A stretch of DNA of 42,268 nucleotides, taken from contig JAQBOK010000098.1 of NCBI GenBank assembly GCA_028288085.1, positions 1 to 42,268 on the forward strand, given 5' to 3'. The notes below the pieces were generated by a model. It was not told the DNA's origin and did not search any database. It worked only from the letters and a program-made list of their open reading frames with translations. The DNA is from Mucilaginibacter sp. GTDB taxonomy: Bacteria; Bacteroidota; Bacteroidia; Sphingobacteriales; Sphingobacteriaceae. Shown in pieces: positions 16,337 to 25,612 of the stretch (the first letter of the stretch is position 1; the number at the start of each line of letters is the position of its first letter). The position numbers and the translations under genes are program-made.

Positions 16337-17548
16337 ATGAGTAAACTACTCTTTTTATCCATTGTTTTATTAGCCATATCAAGCGTATGCATGAGCCAGC
16401 AAGCCCATTTCTGGAGCAGCACCCATGCTTATCTTGGTCAAATCCCTCCGGGCGATAAGCCTGTAAAATTTGCCCCGGATTTATTAGTAACCGGTAGTGG
16501 GGTTTTCTCATTGGATCGTGTTGCCTTTTCACCGGATGGTACTTCGTTTTATTATTGTGTAAACGATGCCTGGTTCAGCGGGAAAAATCTGCGGGTGAAA
16601 TATTTTGAATATAAAAATGGCAAATGGATTGGGCAAAAATTGCTGATAGAACACCATTACGCGCCAACGTTTTCGCCCGATGGTAAAACCTTGTATTTTA
16701 TCGGTGGCGCCAATAAAAGTATAGGAGATGTAGTTTGGCAAATGCATAGAACACCAACCGGTTGGAGCGGGTTGGTCCCGTACATCCAAAAACCTTATGG
16801 ATTATACGATTTTATACCAACTTTGAGCGGCAATATATATGTTGGCAGTAATGGCAATCAAGGAAATATAAAAGATTTTACCACATATACTTTTAGTAAG
16901 ATCACTGTTTCAGGTAAAGATACCACTATCCAAAGCCTGGGCATTCCTTTAAATTCGCCAGGTTTTAATGGCGATTTTTTTGTTGCAAAGGATGAGTCAT
17001 ACATGGTCATCAGCACCAAGGAGTGGCCCACCTATGAATGTGAATTATACGTCAGTTATCACAAGCCGGATAATACCTGGACAAACCCCAAAAGCTTGGG
17101 GCCGCTGATCAATGATGGGGTGGCCCATCGTTGGGGCGAATACGTAACACCGGATAATAAATACCTGTTTTACAGTCATGGCCATAGCGCAAAAGACTGC
17201 GCTATTTATTGGGTGAGGTTTGATAAGCCGCTTGAGTGTTTGAAACATACCAATTTTGAGCCCTATGTTAAAAGTCCGATAGGGGAACAGTCGGCTACCG
17301 TTGGGCAATCTTTTTCGCTGCAAATATCTGACAATACTTTTTTTGATGATGATGGTAATAACACGTTGAGCTATTCTGTAACATCAGGAGATGGCCGGGC
17401 GCTGCCTGCCGGGCTGATGTTTGATCCAGCAACAAAAACAATTTCTGGTAAGCCTGTTGCAAGCGGAAATTACGTAGTAAAAGTTACCGCTACAGATACT
17501 GCAAAAGCTAATATTTCACTTGCTTTTTTATTGAAAGTGAATAATTGA
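16337..17548 (+). CDS. Secreted PD40 beta-propeller protein with C-terminal putative Ig domain
   Basis: 403 residues, signal peptide ~1-20 (ends VCMS/QQ). Residues ~50-310 contain TolB/PD40-type blades: FSPDGTSFYYCVND, APTFSPDGKTLYFIGG, and YVTPDNKYLFYSHGH near 272-286. Residues ~318-403 are a cadherin-like/He_PIG Ig domain (SATVGQSFSLQISDNTF, LPAGLMFDPATKTISGKP). Such proteins usually act as binding or scaffold modules at the cell surface or in the periplasm, and their ligand is generally unknown. It is likely co-transcribed with the preceding lectin-fold gene, though AAAGTTTG at 16296-16303 could be a weak promoter of its own. It ends 13 bases from the convergent isomerase gene. Confidence 0.8.
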   Translation: MSKLLFLSIVLLAISSVCMSQQAHFWSSTHAYLGQIPPGDKPVKFAPDLLVTGSGVFSLDRVAFSPDGTSFYYCVNDAWFSGKNLRVKYFEYKNGKWIGQKLLIEHHYAPTFSPDGKTLYFIGGANKSIGDVVWQMHRTPTGWSGLVPYIQKPYGLYDFIPTLSGNIYVGSNGNQGNIKDFTTYTFSKITVSGKDTTIQSLGIPLNSPGFNGDFFVAKDESYMVISTKEWPTYECELYVSYHKPDNTWTNPKSLGPLINDGVAHRWGEYVTPDNKYLFYSHGHSAKDCAIYWVRFDKPLECLKHTNFEPYVKSPIGEQSATVGQSFSLQISDNTFFDDDGNNTLSYSVTSGDGRALPAGLMFDPATKTISGKPVASGNYVVKVTATDTAKANISLAFLLKVNN

Positions 17549-17561
17549 GTTTTGAAGATAT

Positions 17562-18416
17562 CTACTCCTTTAAACTTTTCACGTAAGCAATAGTAACCGG
17601 GATCTGCGCAGCGTGGTTAGGGCTTTCATCTTCGATGAAATAATGTTCAATACCCACCGCTTTAGCAGCTTTTAATACTTCGGGTATGTTGATCTGACCA
17701 GTGCCCAATGCTACATCGTTTTTGGTGTCTGTTCCTCCGGTCAGGTCGTTGGCAATGCCTTTACGGATATCTTTCAGGTGCATTAGTTTCCAGCGTCCTT
17801 TGTATTTGTATAGCAGCTTAGCTGGATCGGCGCCGCCGTGGAAGGCCCAAAGTACATCCATTTCAAATGATACGTATTGAGGATTAGTATTTTGAGCGAT
17901 ATAATCGAACAGTGTGCCATCGCCATATTGGCCAAACTCATAGCCATGATTATGATAACATAAGGTGATCCCGTTATCTTTCAATATTTTACCCACCGTG
18001 TTAAAATCGTCAACCGCTTTCTTAGCATCATCAATAGTAAAGGTTTTACCATGCGGTATCCATGCTACCATAATGTATTTCGATCCAAAAACTTTTGCAA
18101 GTTTCACCGCCGCTTCCGGATCTTTTACAATCGTATTATAATCAATACCAATTGACGGCATGGTGATATTCCGCTCGTTCAATAGCTTTTTAAATTCCTC
18201 CGGGATCGAATTTTTGGGGTTCGGGCCCTCCATTTCTGTTATCCCTAAAGCTTTAATGGTATCCAATGTAGCCACAACGCTATTTGGGAAGCTGTTGCGG
18301 TAAGTATAGGCCTGTACACCAATTGAACCGGTGAAAAGAGGCTTTCCCGCCTGTGCGAAAGTATTACTTAGCCCTGCGACAAACATTAAGTAAATGTATA
18401 ATGATAATTTTTTCAT
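17562..18416 (-). CDS. Periplasmic sugar phosphate isomerase/epimerase-like TIM barrel protein
   Basis: 284 residues with a signal peptide at ~1-21 (ending TFA/QA), then an AP-endonuclease-2/xylose-isomerase-like TIM barrel. Metal-site motifs are visible in order: ITEMEGPN, CYHNHGYEF, FEMDVLWAFHGG, LMHLKDI and HYFIEDES near the end, giving the usual Glu/His/Asp/Glu set. Cytoplasmic family members act on sugar phosphates. An exported one should act on free or oxidised sugars or glycosides. In Bacteroidota such genes often accompany exported Gfo/Idh oxidoreductases, and one lies 5.4 kb away here. The name isomerase is by fold only; 3-keto-glycoside lyase or epimerase activity is equally possible. 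Confidence 0.85.
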   Translation of the reverse strand: MKKLSLYIYLMFVAGLSNTFAQAGKPLFTGSIGVQAYTYRNSFPNSVVATLDTIKALGITEMEGPNPKNSIPEEFKKLLNERNITMPSIGIDYNTIVKDPEAAVKLAKVFGSKYIMVAWIPHGKTFTIDDAKKAVDDFNTVGKILKDNGITLCYHNHGYEFGQYGDGTLFDYIAQNTNPQYVSFEMDVLWAFHGGADPAKLLYKYKGRWKLMHLKDIRKGIANDLTGGTDTKNDVALGTGQINIPEVLKAAKAVGIEHYFIEDESPNHAAQIPVTIAYVKSLKE

Positions 18417-18651
18417 GGTATAATGAGGTTAGTTCATGCAAAATAGAAATAAAGTATACAAAATGTGTCTATGGATTTGAATTATAAGGAGAAATGAATG
18501 AATTTGAATAGAAAATGTTAAAATCGGAAAGTAAACATAGCTTACGGATAATAATGGTCACATTTTTAACTGTTTACAACTGACCACCCGCCCCCGGAAT
18601 ATTAATGCATTTTAATGACATTGTTAATTTAAAGTTCCAACATTAAAATAG

Positions 18652-18659
18652 TACTTTTG
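18652..18659 (+). promoter_or_regulatory. -7 promoter box of the purF-like gene
   Basis: TACTTTTG matches TAnnTTTG exactly and ends 17 bases before the ATG, giving a leader of only about 12 bases. No good -33 TTG sits at the standard distance. Confidence 0.55.
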
Positions 18660-18676
18660 CAGCCTCGTTCCCAATC

Positions 18677-20584
18677 ATGAGTGATCAGATAAAACACGAA
18701 TGCGGTGTGGCATTTATCCGCCTTTTAAAGCCACTGTCCTTTTACCAAAAAAAATATGGCACTGCGCTGTATGGGCTAAACAAGCTTTATCTTTTAATGG
18801 AAAAACAACATAACCGGGGCCAGGATGGCGCAGGCGTTGCTACCATTAAACTGGATATAGAGCCTGGTAAAAGATACATTAGCAGACATCGTTCAATGGC
18901 TTCAAACGCGGTTGCTGATATATTTGAATATATCCAGAAAAAGTTTGCCGACATACAAAAGGAACAGCCCGAAAAAATGCTTGACGCCGAATGGCTGAAG
19001 GAAAATGTGAGTTTTACGGGTGAGGTATTATTAGGCCACTTGCGTTATGGTACCCATGGCAAAAATAGCATTGAGAATTGTCACCCCTTTTTAAGGCAAA
19101 ACAATTGGCAAACGCGTAACCTGGTTATAGCCGGTAATTTCAACATGACCAATGTTGACGAGCTTTTACAGCAGTTATATGATCTTGGTCAGCACCCCAA
19201 AGAAAAGGCCGATACCATTACAGTACTTGAAAAAATAGGCCACTTTTTGGACACCGAAAACCAGGGTTTGTTTGATCAGTATAAAAGGGAAGGGCTTGAT
19301 GATAACATGGAGATCAGCAAGCTGATAGCTAAAGATCTTGATGTAGCAAAAATATTGCGCAAATCAGCCAAGAGCTGGGATGGCGGATACACTATAGCCG
19401 GTATTATTGGCCATGGCGACGCCTTTGTAATGCGCGACCCTGTTGGCATACGGCCTGCTTATTATTATTATAATGATGAGATAGTGGTTGCTGCTTCAGA
19501 GCGCCCGGCACTTCAAACCGCCTTTAATATTCCTATCGAAGATATCCGGGAGATTAAGCCCGGGCATGCACTTATCGTGAAGAAGAACGGTAAGATCACA
19601 GAAGATATGATCAGCGAACCGCTTGAGAAAAAATCTTGCTCATTTGAGCGTATTTATTTCTCACGTGGAAGCGATGCAGATATTTACCGCGAACGTAAAC
19701 AATTGGGGCGCCTGCTTTGTCCGCAGATACTGGAGGCGGTGGATAATGATATGAAAAACACCGTTTTTTCATATATCCCTAATACTGCCGAAGTTGCCTT
19801 TTATGGCATGGTAGAAGGCGTTCATAAATACATCAAAAAATATCAGCGCGATATACTGTTGAACAGGGAAGATAAGATAAGTGATGAGGAATTAACAGAA
19901 GTACTATGCCTGGCTCCACGTGTGGAAAAAATAGCCATCAAGGATGTTAAGCTCCGCACATTTATTACCCAGGATGCTGACCGTAGCGAAATGGTAGCAC
20001 ACGTTTATGATACCACCTACGGCCTGATCAACACAGGTTCTGATACGCTGGTTGTACTTGACGATTCAATTGTGCGTGGTACTACACTAAAGCAAAGCAT
20101 CTTGAAAATATTAGACCGTTTAGGGCCTAAAAAGATAGTGGTTGTATCATCGGCACCTCAAATTCGTTTTCCGGATTGTTATGGTATCGATATGTCGCGC
20201 ATGGGTGAGTTTGTTGCATTTGAAGCAGCTATCAGTCTTTTGAAGGAAATGAAGAAGGAAGACATTATTCTTGATGTGTATAAAAAATGCAAGGATAGTG
20301 CCTCACTTCCAAAAGAAGAAGTTGAAAATTATGTAAAGGCGATTTACGAGCCTTTTACAGATCAGCAGGTATCTGACCGTATAGCTAAGATCATTACACC
20401 AAAAGAAATTAATGCTGAGGTTAAGGTGATCTACCAAACATTGGAGAACCTGCATATTGCTTGCCCGGATCATAAAGGCGACTGGTATTTCTCAGGTGAT
20501 TTCCCTACCCCAGGTGGTAATAAGGTAGTTAACCGCGCCTTTGTAAACTGGATGGAAGGTAAGAATCAAAGAGGGTATATGTAA
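18677..20584 (+). CDS. Long-form PurF-like amidophosphoribosyltransferase
   Basis: Class II glutamine amidotransferase fused to a phosphoribosyltransferase domain, 635 residues, about 130-160 longer than ordinary PurF. Cys9 in HECGVAF is the expected N-terminal nucleophile after removal of an eight-residue propeptide. QHNRGQDGAGVA and GHLRYGTHGK are amidotransferase motifs. GYTIAGIIGHGDAFVMRDPVGIRPAYYY marks the end of that domain. The PRPP loop is VVLDDSIVRGTT at ~460-470, and RMGEFVAFEAAI follows. Known PurF makes 5-phosphoribosylamine from PRPP and glutamine, the first purine step. Extra segments occur within the N-terminal domain and at the C-terminus (FSGDFPTPGGNK). Bacteroidota commonly carry such a long paralog beside a standard purF, so the gene symbol is withheld. 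Confidence 0.85.
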   Translation: MSDQIKHECGVAFIRLLKPLSFYQKKYGTALYGLNKLYLLMEKQHNRGQDGAGVATIKLDIEPGKRYISRHRSMASNAVADIFEYIQKKFADIQKEQPEKMLDAEWLKENVSFTGEVLLGHLRYGTHGKNSIENCHPFLRQNNWQTRNLVIAGNFNMTNVDELLQQLYDLGQHPKEKADTITVLEKIGHFLDTENQGLFDQYKREGLDDNMEISKLIAKDLDVAKILRKSAKSWDGGYTIAGIIGHGDAFVMRDPVGIRPAYYYYNDEIVVAASERPALQTAFNIPIEDIREIKPGHALIVKKNGKITEDMISEPLEKKSCSFERIYFSRGSDADIYRERKQLGRLLCPQILEAVDNDMKNTVFSYIPNTAEVAFYGMVEGVHKYIKKYQRDILLNREDKISDEELTEVLCLAPRVEKIAIKDVKLRTFITQDADRSEMVAHVYDTTYGLINTGSDTLVVLDDSIVRGTTLKQSILKILDRLGPKKIVVVSSAPQIRFPDCYGIDMSRMGEFVAFEAAISLLKEMKKEDIILDVYKKCKDSASLPKEEVENYVKAIYEPFTDQQVSDRIAKIITPKEINAEVKVIYQTLENLHIACPDHKGDWYFSGDFPTPGGNKVVNRAFVNWMEGKNQRGYM

Positions 20585-20589
20585 TAGAT

Positions 20590-20662
20590 GTTGTGAGTTG
20601 AAGGTTGTAGTTGTTTAATTGAAAAATTACTGACTTACAACTTATAACATACAACTCACAAC
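20590..20662. repeat. Inverted repeat after the purF-like gene
   Basis: GTTGTGAGTTG (20590-20600) and CAACTCACAAC (20652-20662) are perfect 11-base inverted arms, with further partial pairing inside (GTTGTA against TACAAC). It starts 6 bases after the stop codon. It may help end transcription but has no T-run. Confidence 0.6.
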
Positions 20663-20700
20663 TCACAACTATCAACTATCAACTATCAACTATCAACTAT
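20652..20700. repeat. Heptanucleotide tandem repeat (7 units)
   Basis: Seven head-to-tail 7-base units: CAACTCA twice then CAACTAT five times, with no interruption. It overlaps the right arm of the preceding inverted repeat. It is non-coding, between the purF-like gene and the convergent LysE gene. Such arrays can vary in copy number by slippage. Confidence 0.9.
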
Positions 20701-20771
20701 ATCCAATTCTGTTAAGCCCAGTTTTTTGCACCAGGTTACAAATTACTAAATATAATCAATCGTATTAAAAC

Positions 20772-21425
20772 CTATGCCCCCGGTGGCGAGAAAATAAAGT
20801 GTGTCCACAATTTATCCACCAGGATAAGCGATGCGATGATCAGTGCAATACCGGCAACCTCGTTAAGGCGGTGCACAAATTTTACTGATATACGGTCGCG
20901 AAGTTTGTCAGCATAAAAAGCCTTAGTGGTGTCCAGGCCAAACTGAACTACCAGGATAGTCAAAAACATGATCGCTATTTTCAATGACCGGTTATGCACC
21001 CCTTGGTGATAAACCGTACTTGCTGCTGTGATCACTATAGTCCAGTGGAAAAGAATGGTAGGATTGAAAATGCACATCACAAAGCCCTTTAAAAAATAGC
21101 CTGCACGGTGCAGTTTGGTTGGTACTGTATTGCTATAATTTATTTTAGCTTTTTTAAACAGGTAATAAACACCGATAACAAACAAAACAATGCTGCCGAT
21201 TACACCGGCTATAGTTTTGCCGGAATTTGAAATAACGAAATATTGGGAGCCAAATAATATAGCTCCTACAAATACCATATCACTGGTAACCACACCCAAC
21301 GCCAGGGCCACACCAGCATGAAAGCCCTTCTCGATGCTGATTTTAATTAATGCAAAAAAAACCGGGCCGGTTAAAAATGTAAGTACTAATCCAAACCCAA
21401 TTCCCGAAATAATAGCTTCTATCAT
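20772..21425 (-). CDS. LysE/RhtB family amino acid exporter
   Basis: 217-residue inner-membrane protein with about six hydrophobic helices. The N-terminus GFGLVLTFLTGPVFFALIKIS carries the family G-x-x-x-GP motif in the first helix, followed by EKGFHAGVALALGVVTSDM, which matches the usual LysE second-helix region. FNPTILFHW is the normal motif of the later half. Family members export amino acids or similar small molecules; the substrate is not predictable. It is divergent from the first MFS gene across a 165-base gap in which I see no exact promoter box. Confidence 0.88.
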   Translation of the reverse strand: MIEAIISGIGFGLVLTFLTGPVFFALIKISIEKGFHAGVALALGVVTSDMVFVGAILFGSQYFVISNSGKTIAGVIGSIVLFVIGVYYLFKKAKINYSNTVPTKLHRAGYFLKGFVMCIFNPTILFHWTIVITAASTVYHQGVHNRSLKIAIMFLTILVVQFGLDTTKAFYADKLRDRISVKFVHRLNEVAGIALIIASLILVDKLWTHFIFSPPGA

Positions 21426-21590
21426 TAAATGATGGCTTAGGTTTAATTTGAATTATGCGAATATGCAACTTTATCTGCTAACCATCCAAACCCAAAATTG
21501 TGATTTATTAATTAAAAAGTATACCCGAATTATAAAAAAATAATTTATGTTAGTGTTTTATAAACACTCAATCTCCAACCTGAATTAGAA

Positions 21591-23228
21591 ATGGAACAAA
21601 ACAACTCAAAAAGTTACGGCACGGCGTTGTATACTATCATCACTGTATTTTTCTTTTGGGGCTTCTCAGCCGCGTCGAATGGTATTTTTATCCCTTTTTG
21701 TAAAGCGCATTTTAATCTGACACAGTTCGAATCACAGTTAATTGATTATACTTTTTATGGGGGCTACTTCATTGGTTCGTTAGGGTTATATTATGCGTCC
21801 CAGATCAGTAAGGTTGATATTATGAACAAGCTGGGATATAAAAATGGTATCATAACCGGCTTGGTAGTATCTGCGTTAGGGGCTCTTTTAATGATCCCTG
21901 CAATAAATTCAGGTTCTTTTGGATTTATTTTAGGCGCTTTTTTTGTTATCGCCTTAGGCTTCTCATTGCAACAAACAGCAGCAAATCCATTTGTTATAGC
22001 GCTTGGTCCAACTGAGACCGGAGCTAACCGTTTAAATTTGGCAGGTGGTGTTAATAATTTTGGTACTTTATTGGGCCCGGTTGCCATTAGTATCATTTTG
22101 TTTGGAAGCGCAAGTAAGGCCCTTCCGCCAGACCAGGTTAAAATAACCTCTGTAAATAATGCCTATATGATATTGGCGGCTTTGTTTATTGCAGTCGCCA
22201 TATTCTTTTGGGTGTCTAACTTACCCAAGGTTACCAGTGACGAGAAGGTAGAGTCGAGCAAGAAAACCAACCTTCCATTATTCGTTATATTTATAGCGTT
22301 TTGCCTGGTTTTTGCAGCAAAGCCGCTTTCGGCTGCCACCAGCGTACCAGAATACTACTTCGTATACGCATCATTGGTTATTATTTTGGCCACGCTGTTT
22401 GCTTCATTAAAAGCTGCCGGTAAAGCTGGTAGCGAAGGTTGGGGAGCTATGCACTATCCCCAGTTAATTTATGGGATGATTGCCATATTTACTTATGTAG
22501 GTGTTGAAGTTACGATCCAGAGTAATATGGGGTCATTACTTAAAACCCCGGAATTTGGCGGTTATACAACCGGGCAGATAGCACCTTATATTTCTTTATA
22601 CTGGGGAAGCTTAATGATTGGCCGTTGGACAGGGGCCATCGGTGCGTTTAACTTTTCAAAAACAACTAAAACCATATTAACTGTTGTAGTGCCTTTTATT
22701 GCATTTGGCGTGGTGTTAATAGTTAACAAGCTAAGCGGGCAGGATGTATCCAATTTATATATTTATGGGGTGTGTGTTTCTGTACTGATTGTTGGATTTT
22801 TTATTGGTCAGCAAAAGCCGGTACGTACTTTAACCATATTCGGAATATTAGGTGTAATAACCATAATTATAGGCTTATTAACCACAGGCAGAGTTGGCTT
22901 ATTTGCCCTTATCAGCGGTGGTTTATGCTGTTCTATCATGTGGCCTTCTATTTTTGCCCTGGCCATTGCAGGTTTAGGAAAATACACCAGTCAAGGCTCC
23001 GCATTTTTAATTATGATGATATTAGGCGGATCTATTATTCCACCAATACAAGGTGTACTTGCTGATACCTCTCAACATGCTGTTGATGGTATGAGCGGTA
23101 TACATTTATCATACATAGTACCAGTGCTTGGCTTTGCTTACCTTGCATTTTTTGCATGGAAAGCCGGTGTAGAACTAAAGAAACAAGGCATAGATATTGA
23201 TCATATGGAAGCTTCTGCCAGTCATTAA
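21591..23228 (+). CDS. Sugar MFS transporter (FHS/FucP-like), copy 1
   Basis: 545-residue inner-membrane transporter of the fucose-galactose-glucose:H+ symporter type. Motifs are [19 protein letters not shown] in helix 1, [12 protein letters not shown] in helix 2, and [18 protein letters not shown] at the fourth/fifth helices. It is ~100 residues longer than FucP because a hydrophobic stretch (~230-285, [14 protein letters not shown] and [18 protein letters not shown]) adds what look like two extra helices between the halves. Next comes a close paralog in the same orientation, separated by a terminator. Relative to that copy it has an eight-residue insertion, QHAVDGMS, after ADTS near the C-terminus. 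The substrate is unknown; a monosaccharide is most likely. Confidence 0.88.
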   Translation: MEQNNSKSYGTALYTIITVFFFWGFSAASNGIFIPFCKAHFNLTQFESQLIDYTFYGGYFIGSLGLYYASQISKVDIMNKLGYKNGIITGLVVSALGALLMIPAINSGSFGFILGAFFVIALGFSLQQTAANPFVIALGPTETGANRLNLAGGVNNFGTLLGPVAISIILFGSASKALPPDQVKITSVNNAYMILAALFIAVAIFFWVSNLPKVTSDEKVESSKKTNLPLFVIFIAFCLVFAAKPLSAATSVPEYYFVYASLVIILATLFASLKAAGKAGSEGWGAMHYPQLIYGMIAIFTYVGVEVTIQSNMGSLLKTPEFGGYTTGQIAPYISLYWGSLMIGRWTGAIGAFNFSKTTKTILTVVVPFIAFGVVLIVNKLSGQDVSNLYIYGVCVSVLIVGFFIGQQKPVRTLTIFGILGVITIIIGLLTTGRVGLFALISGGLCCSIMWPSIFALAIAGLGKYTSQGSAFLIMMILGGSIIPPIQGVLADTSQHAVDGMSGIHLSYIVPVLGFAYLAFFAWKAGVELKKQGIDIDHMEASASH

Positions 23229-23242
23229 TCAATTTAGTAATT

Positions 23243-23307
23243 AGTTCATTGGCTCATTAGTTCACTTATTATTCGGTGTATACTAATGAACCAATGAACT
23301 TTTTTTT
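23243..23307 (+). terminator. Rho-independent terminator between the MFS copies
   Basis: The left arm 23243-23260 (AGTTCATTGG C TCATTAG) pairs with 23283-23300 (CTAATGA A CCAATGAACT) with one mismatch in 18, and T8 runs on from the right arm (23300-23307). The loop is 22 bases. It lies 14 bases after the first MFS stop, so the two paralogs are probably transcribed separately. Confidence 0.8.
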
Positions 23308-23382
23308 GTGATAGCATCACCATGCTAACATAACTAATGTTCAAAGTGCGCTAAAAATGCAGGTGTAAAAACTTAATAAACG

Positions 23383-24987
23383 ATGGAACAAAACAATTCA
23401 AAAAATTACGGTTCGGCGCTTTATACGCTTATTACCGCATTTTTCTTTTGGGGCTTTGTAGCCTCATCCAACGGTATTTTTATACCATTTTGCAAAGCGC
23501 ATTTTCACTTAACTCAATTCGAGTCACAATTAATTGATTACACATTTTATGGTGGCTATTTTATTGGTTCACTGATACTCTATTTTGCTTCGCAGATTAC
23601 CAAAGTAGATATAATGAATAAGATAGGTTATAAAAATGGGATCATAATAGGCTTGTTTATATCTGCAATAGGGGCTTTGTTAATGATCCCTGCTGTAAAT
23701 GCTGATTCATTCGTATTTATTTTAATGGCTTATTTTATCATCCCTTTAGGTTTTTCACTTCAGCAAACAGCAGCCAATCCATTTGTTGTGGCTTTAGGCA
23801 CGCCTCAAACGGGTGCAAATCGTCTTAATTTAGCTGGTGGTGTAAACAACTTTGGTACATTACTTGGGCCGGTAATTATTAGCGTAGTACTGTTCGGCAG
23901 TGTAAGTAAGGCAGTTTCTGGTGCCGATGTTAAAATAACCTCTGTTGATAATTTATATTACATACTTGCAGGTTTGTTTGTAGCGCTGGCTATATTTTTC
24001 TGGGTATCAAAACTTCCGAAAATTACCAATGACGAAAAAATTGAATCGAGTAAAAAGACCTATTTGCCTTTTGTAATTATGTTTATTGCCTTTTGCCTGG
24101 TTATCCCCACGTTGAGTATTTATACACATATCCAACAGTCGTATTTTGTATACGCTTCGGTAGGAATCATTCTTATAACACTTATTACATCATTAAAAAC
24201 GGCAGCTAAGAAGAAAGAAGGCTGGGGTGCCATGCAGTATCCACAGTTAATTTATGGTATGATAGCTATATTTACTTATGTGGGTGTAGAAGCTACAATA
24301 CAAAGCAATTTGGGAGCCTTATTAAAAACCCCTGAATTTGGAGGTTTTAATGTATCAGAACTTGCACCCTATATTTCATTGTACTGGGGAAGCTTAATGA
24401 TAGGCAGATGGACCGGCGCAATTGGTGTATTTAATCTTACAAAAACAACCAAAAATATTTTAACAATTGTAGTTCCTTTTGTAGCGTTCGGGGTTGTATT
24501 GTTAGTTAACTCTCTTAGAGGACAGGATGTTTCTAATTTATATATTTATGCATTGTGTGTGGCGGTATTAATTATAGGCTTTTTTACTGGTCAGCAAAAG
24601 CCGGTGCGCACCTTAACTATATTTGGAATATTAGGGGTAATAACAATAGTTATTGGCTTACTAACCACCGGAAGAGTAGGCTTATTCGCTTTAATTAGTG
24701 GTGGCCTTTGTTGTTCCATAATGTGGCCTTCCATTTTCGCTCTGGCTATTGCTGGTTTAGGGAAATACACAGGCCAGGGATCATCCTTTTTAATTATGAT
24801 GATTTTGGGTGGTTCTATTATACCGCCATTACAAGGTGTACTGGCTGATACAAGCGGTATTCATTTATCTTATATAATTCCTGTGATTGGCTTTGCTTAT
24901 CTTGCATTCTTTGCCTGGAAAGCTGGCTTTGAGTTGAAGAAACAAGGTATAGATATTGACAAAATGGAGGCCTCCGGAGGTCATTAA
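23383..24987 (+). CDS. Sugar MFS transporter (FHS/FucP-like), copy 2
   Basis: 534-residue paralog of the preceding gene: 53 of the first 60 residues are identical by direct comparison, and the C-terminal half is equally close. DNA differs at many third positions, so the duplication is not recent and both copies have kept their protein sequence. The middle hydrophobic insertion is present but diverged ([19 protein letters not shown]), suggesting the copies differ in this region and perhaps in substrate or regulation. Same helix-1 and helix-2 motifs and [19 protein letters not shown] related hairpin follows the stop. Confidence 0.88.
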   Translation: MEQNNSKNYGSALYTLITAFFFWGFVASSNGIFIPFCKAHFHLTQFESQLIDYTFYGGYFIGSLILYFASQITKVDIMNKIGYKNGIIIGLFISAIGALLMIPAVNADSFVFILMAYFIIPLGFSLQQTAANPFVVALGTPQTGANRLNLAGGVNNFGTLLGPVIISVVLFGSVSKAVSGADVKITSVDNLYYILAGLFVALAIFFWVSKLPKITNDEKIESSKKTYLPFVIMFIAFCLVIPTLSIYTHIQQSYFVYASVGIILITLITSLKTAAKKKEGWGAMQYPQLIYGMIAIFTYVGVEATIQSNLGALLKTPEFGGFNVSELAPYISLYWGSLMIGRWTGAIGVFNLTKTTKNILTIVVPFVAFGVVLLVNSLRGQDVSNLYIYALCVAVLIIGFFTGQQKPVRTLTIFGILGVITIVIGLLTTGRVGLFALISGGLCCSIMWPSIFALAIAGLGKYTGQGSSFLIMMILGGSIIPPLQGVLADTSGIHLSYIIPVIGFAYLAFFAWKAGFELKKQGIDIDKMEASGGH

Positions 24988-24994
24988 TAAGTTT

Positions 24995-25050
24995 GTTCAT
25001 CAGTTTATGGTTCATTAGCAAATCGGGTGGACACTAATAAACTGCTGAAC
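24995..25050 (+). repeat. Hairpin between MFS copy 2 and the deaminase gene
   Basis: GTTCATCAGTTTAT (24995-25008) pairs with ATAAACTGCTGAAC (25037-25050), 13 of 14. There is no T-run, so termination would be weak and read-through into the deaminase gene is possible. The loop includes GGTTCATTAG, a word shared with the hairpin after copy 1. Confidence 0.6.
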
Positions 25051-25066
25051 GAATTAAACTACTAAA

Positions 25067-25525
25067 ATGACTAAATTAAGTTTCAATCATATATTTATGA
25101 ATTTGGCAACTGATCTGGCTAAACGCTCACATTGCGTTAAGGCACAGGTTGGCGCCGTTTTAGCAAAGGATACACGCATTATCTCTATTGGGTATAATGG
25201 TCCGCCTGCGGGTACACACAATTGCGATGAAGAGTGGCCCGAAACCGGCTGCCCCCGGGATGCAAGGGGAAGTTGTTCGTTGGCTTTACATGCAGAGGAA
25301 AATGCCATATTATATGCCGTTAAAAACGGTGCGAATTTAGAAGGGGCAACTTTGTATACTACATTATCACCTTGTTTGCCATGCGCCCGCCTGATATTTT
25401 CGGCCGGTATAAAACACGTTTATTTTATGAATTCGTATGCTGAATACAAAGGCTTGCCCAGTGATGAGGGCATTGATTTTTTAAATCATTTTGGGGTGAA
25501 CGCGGAAAAGTTTGTTATTGGTTGA
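25067..25525 (+). CDS. dCMP/cytidine deaminase family protein (ComEB-like)
   Basis: 152-residue zinc deaminase of the dCMP deaminase type, converting dCMP to dUMP for thymidylate synthesis. The catalytic zinc motif is HAEENAI with PCLPCARLI, giving His and two Cys ligands and the proton-shuttling Glu. The insert HNCDEEWPETGCPRDARGSC between strand 2 and the HAE motif is typical of dCMP deaminases rather than of plain cytidine deaminases. Length is normal for the ComEB/dCMP deaminase group. It sits 79 bases after the second MFS gene, across a hairpin, and no functional link to the transporters is evident. Confidence 0.9.
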   Translation: MTKLSFNHIFMNLATDLAKRSHCVKAQVGAVLAKDTRIISIGYNGPPAGTHNCDEEWPETGCPRDARGSCSLALHAEENAILYAVKNGANLEGATLYTTLSPCLPCARLIFSAGIKHVYFMNSYAEYKGLPSDEGIDFLNHFGVNAEKFVIG

Positions 25526-25612
25526 TTTCGTCAATCAGGCATATAATTACATCAATTTTATATGGTTGATATAATCGGTGTAGTCAAAATGGATCTGTAA
25601 AATCTAAAATCA

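Noticed and set aside
20652-20700. Possible CRISPR-like array
   Set aside because: Seven-base direct units with no spacers and no cas genes; a simple tandem repeat.
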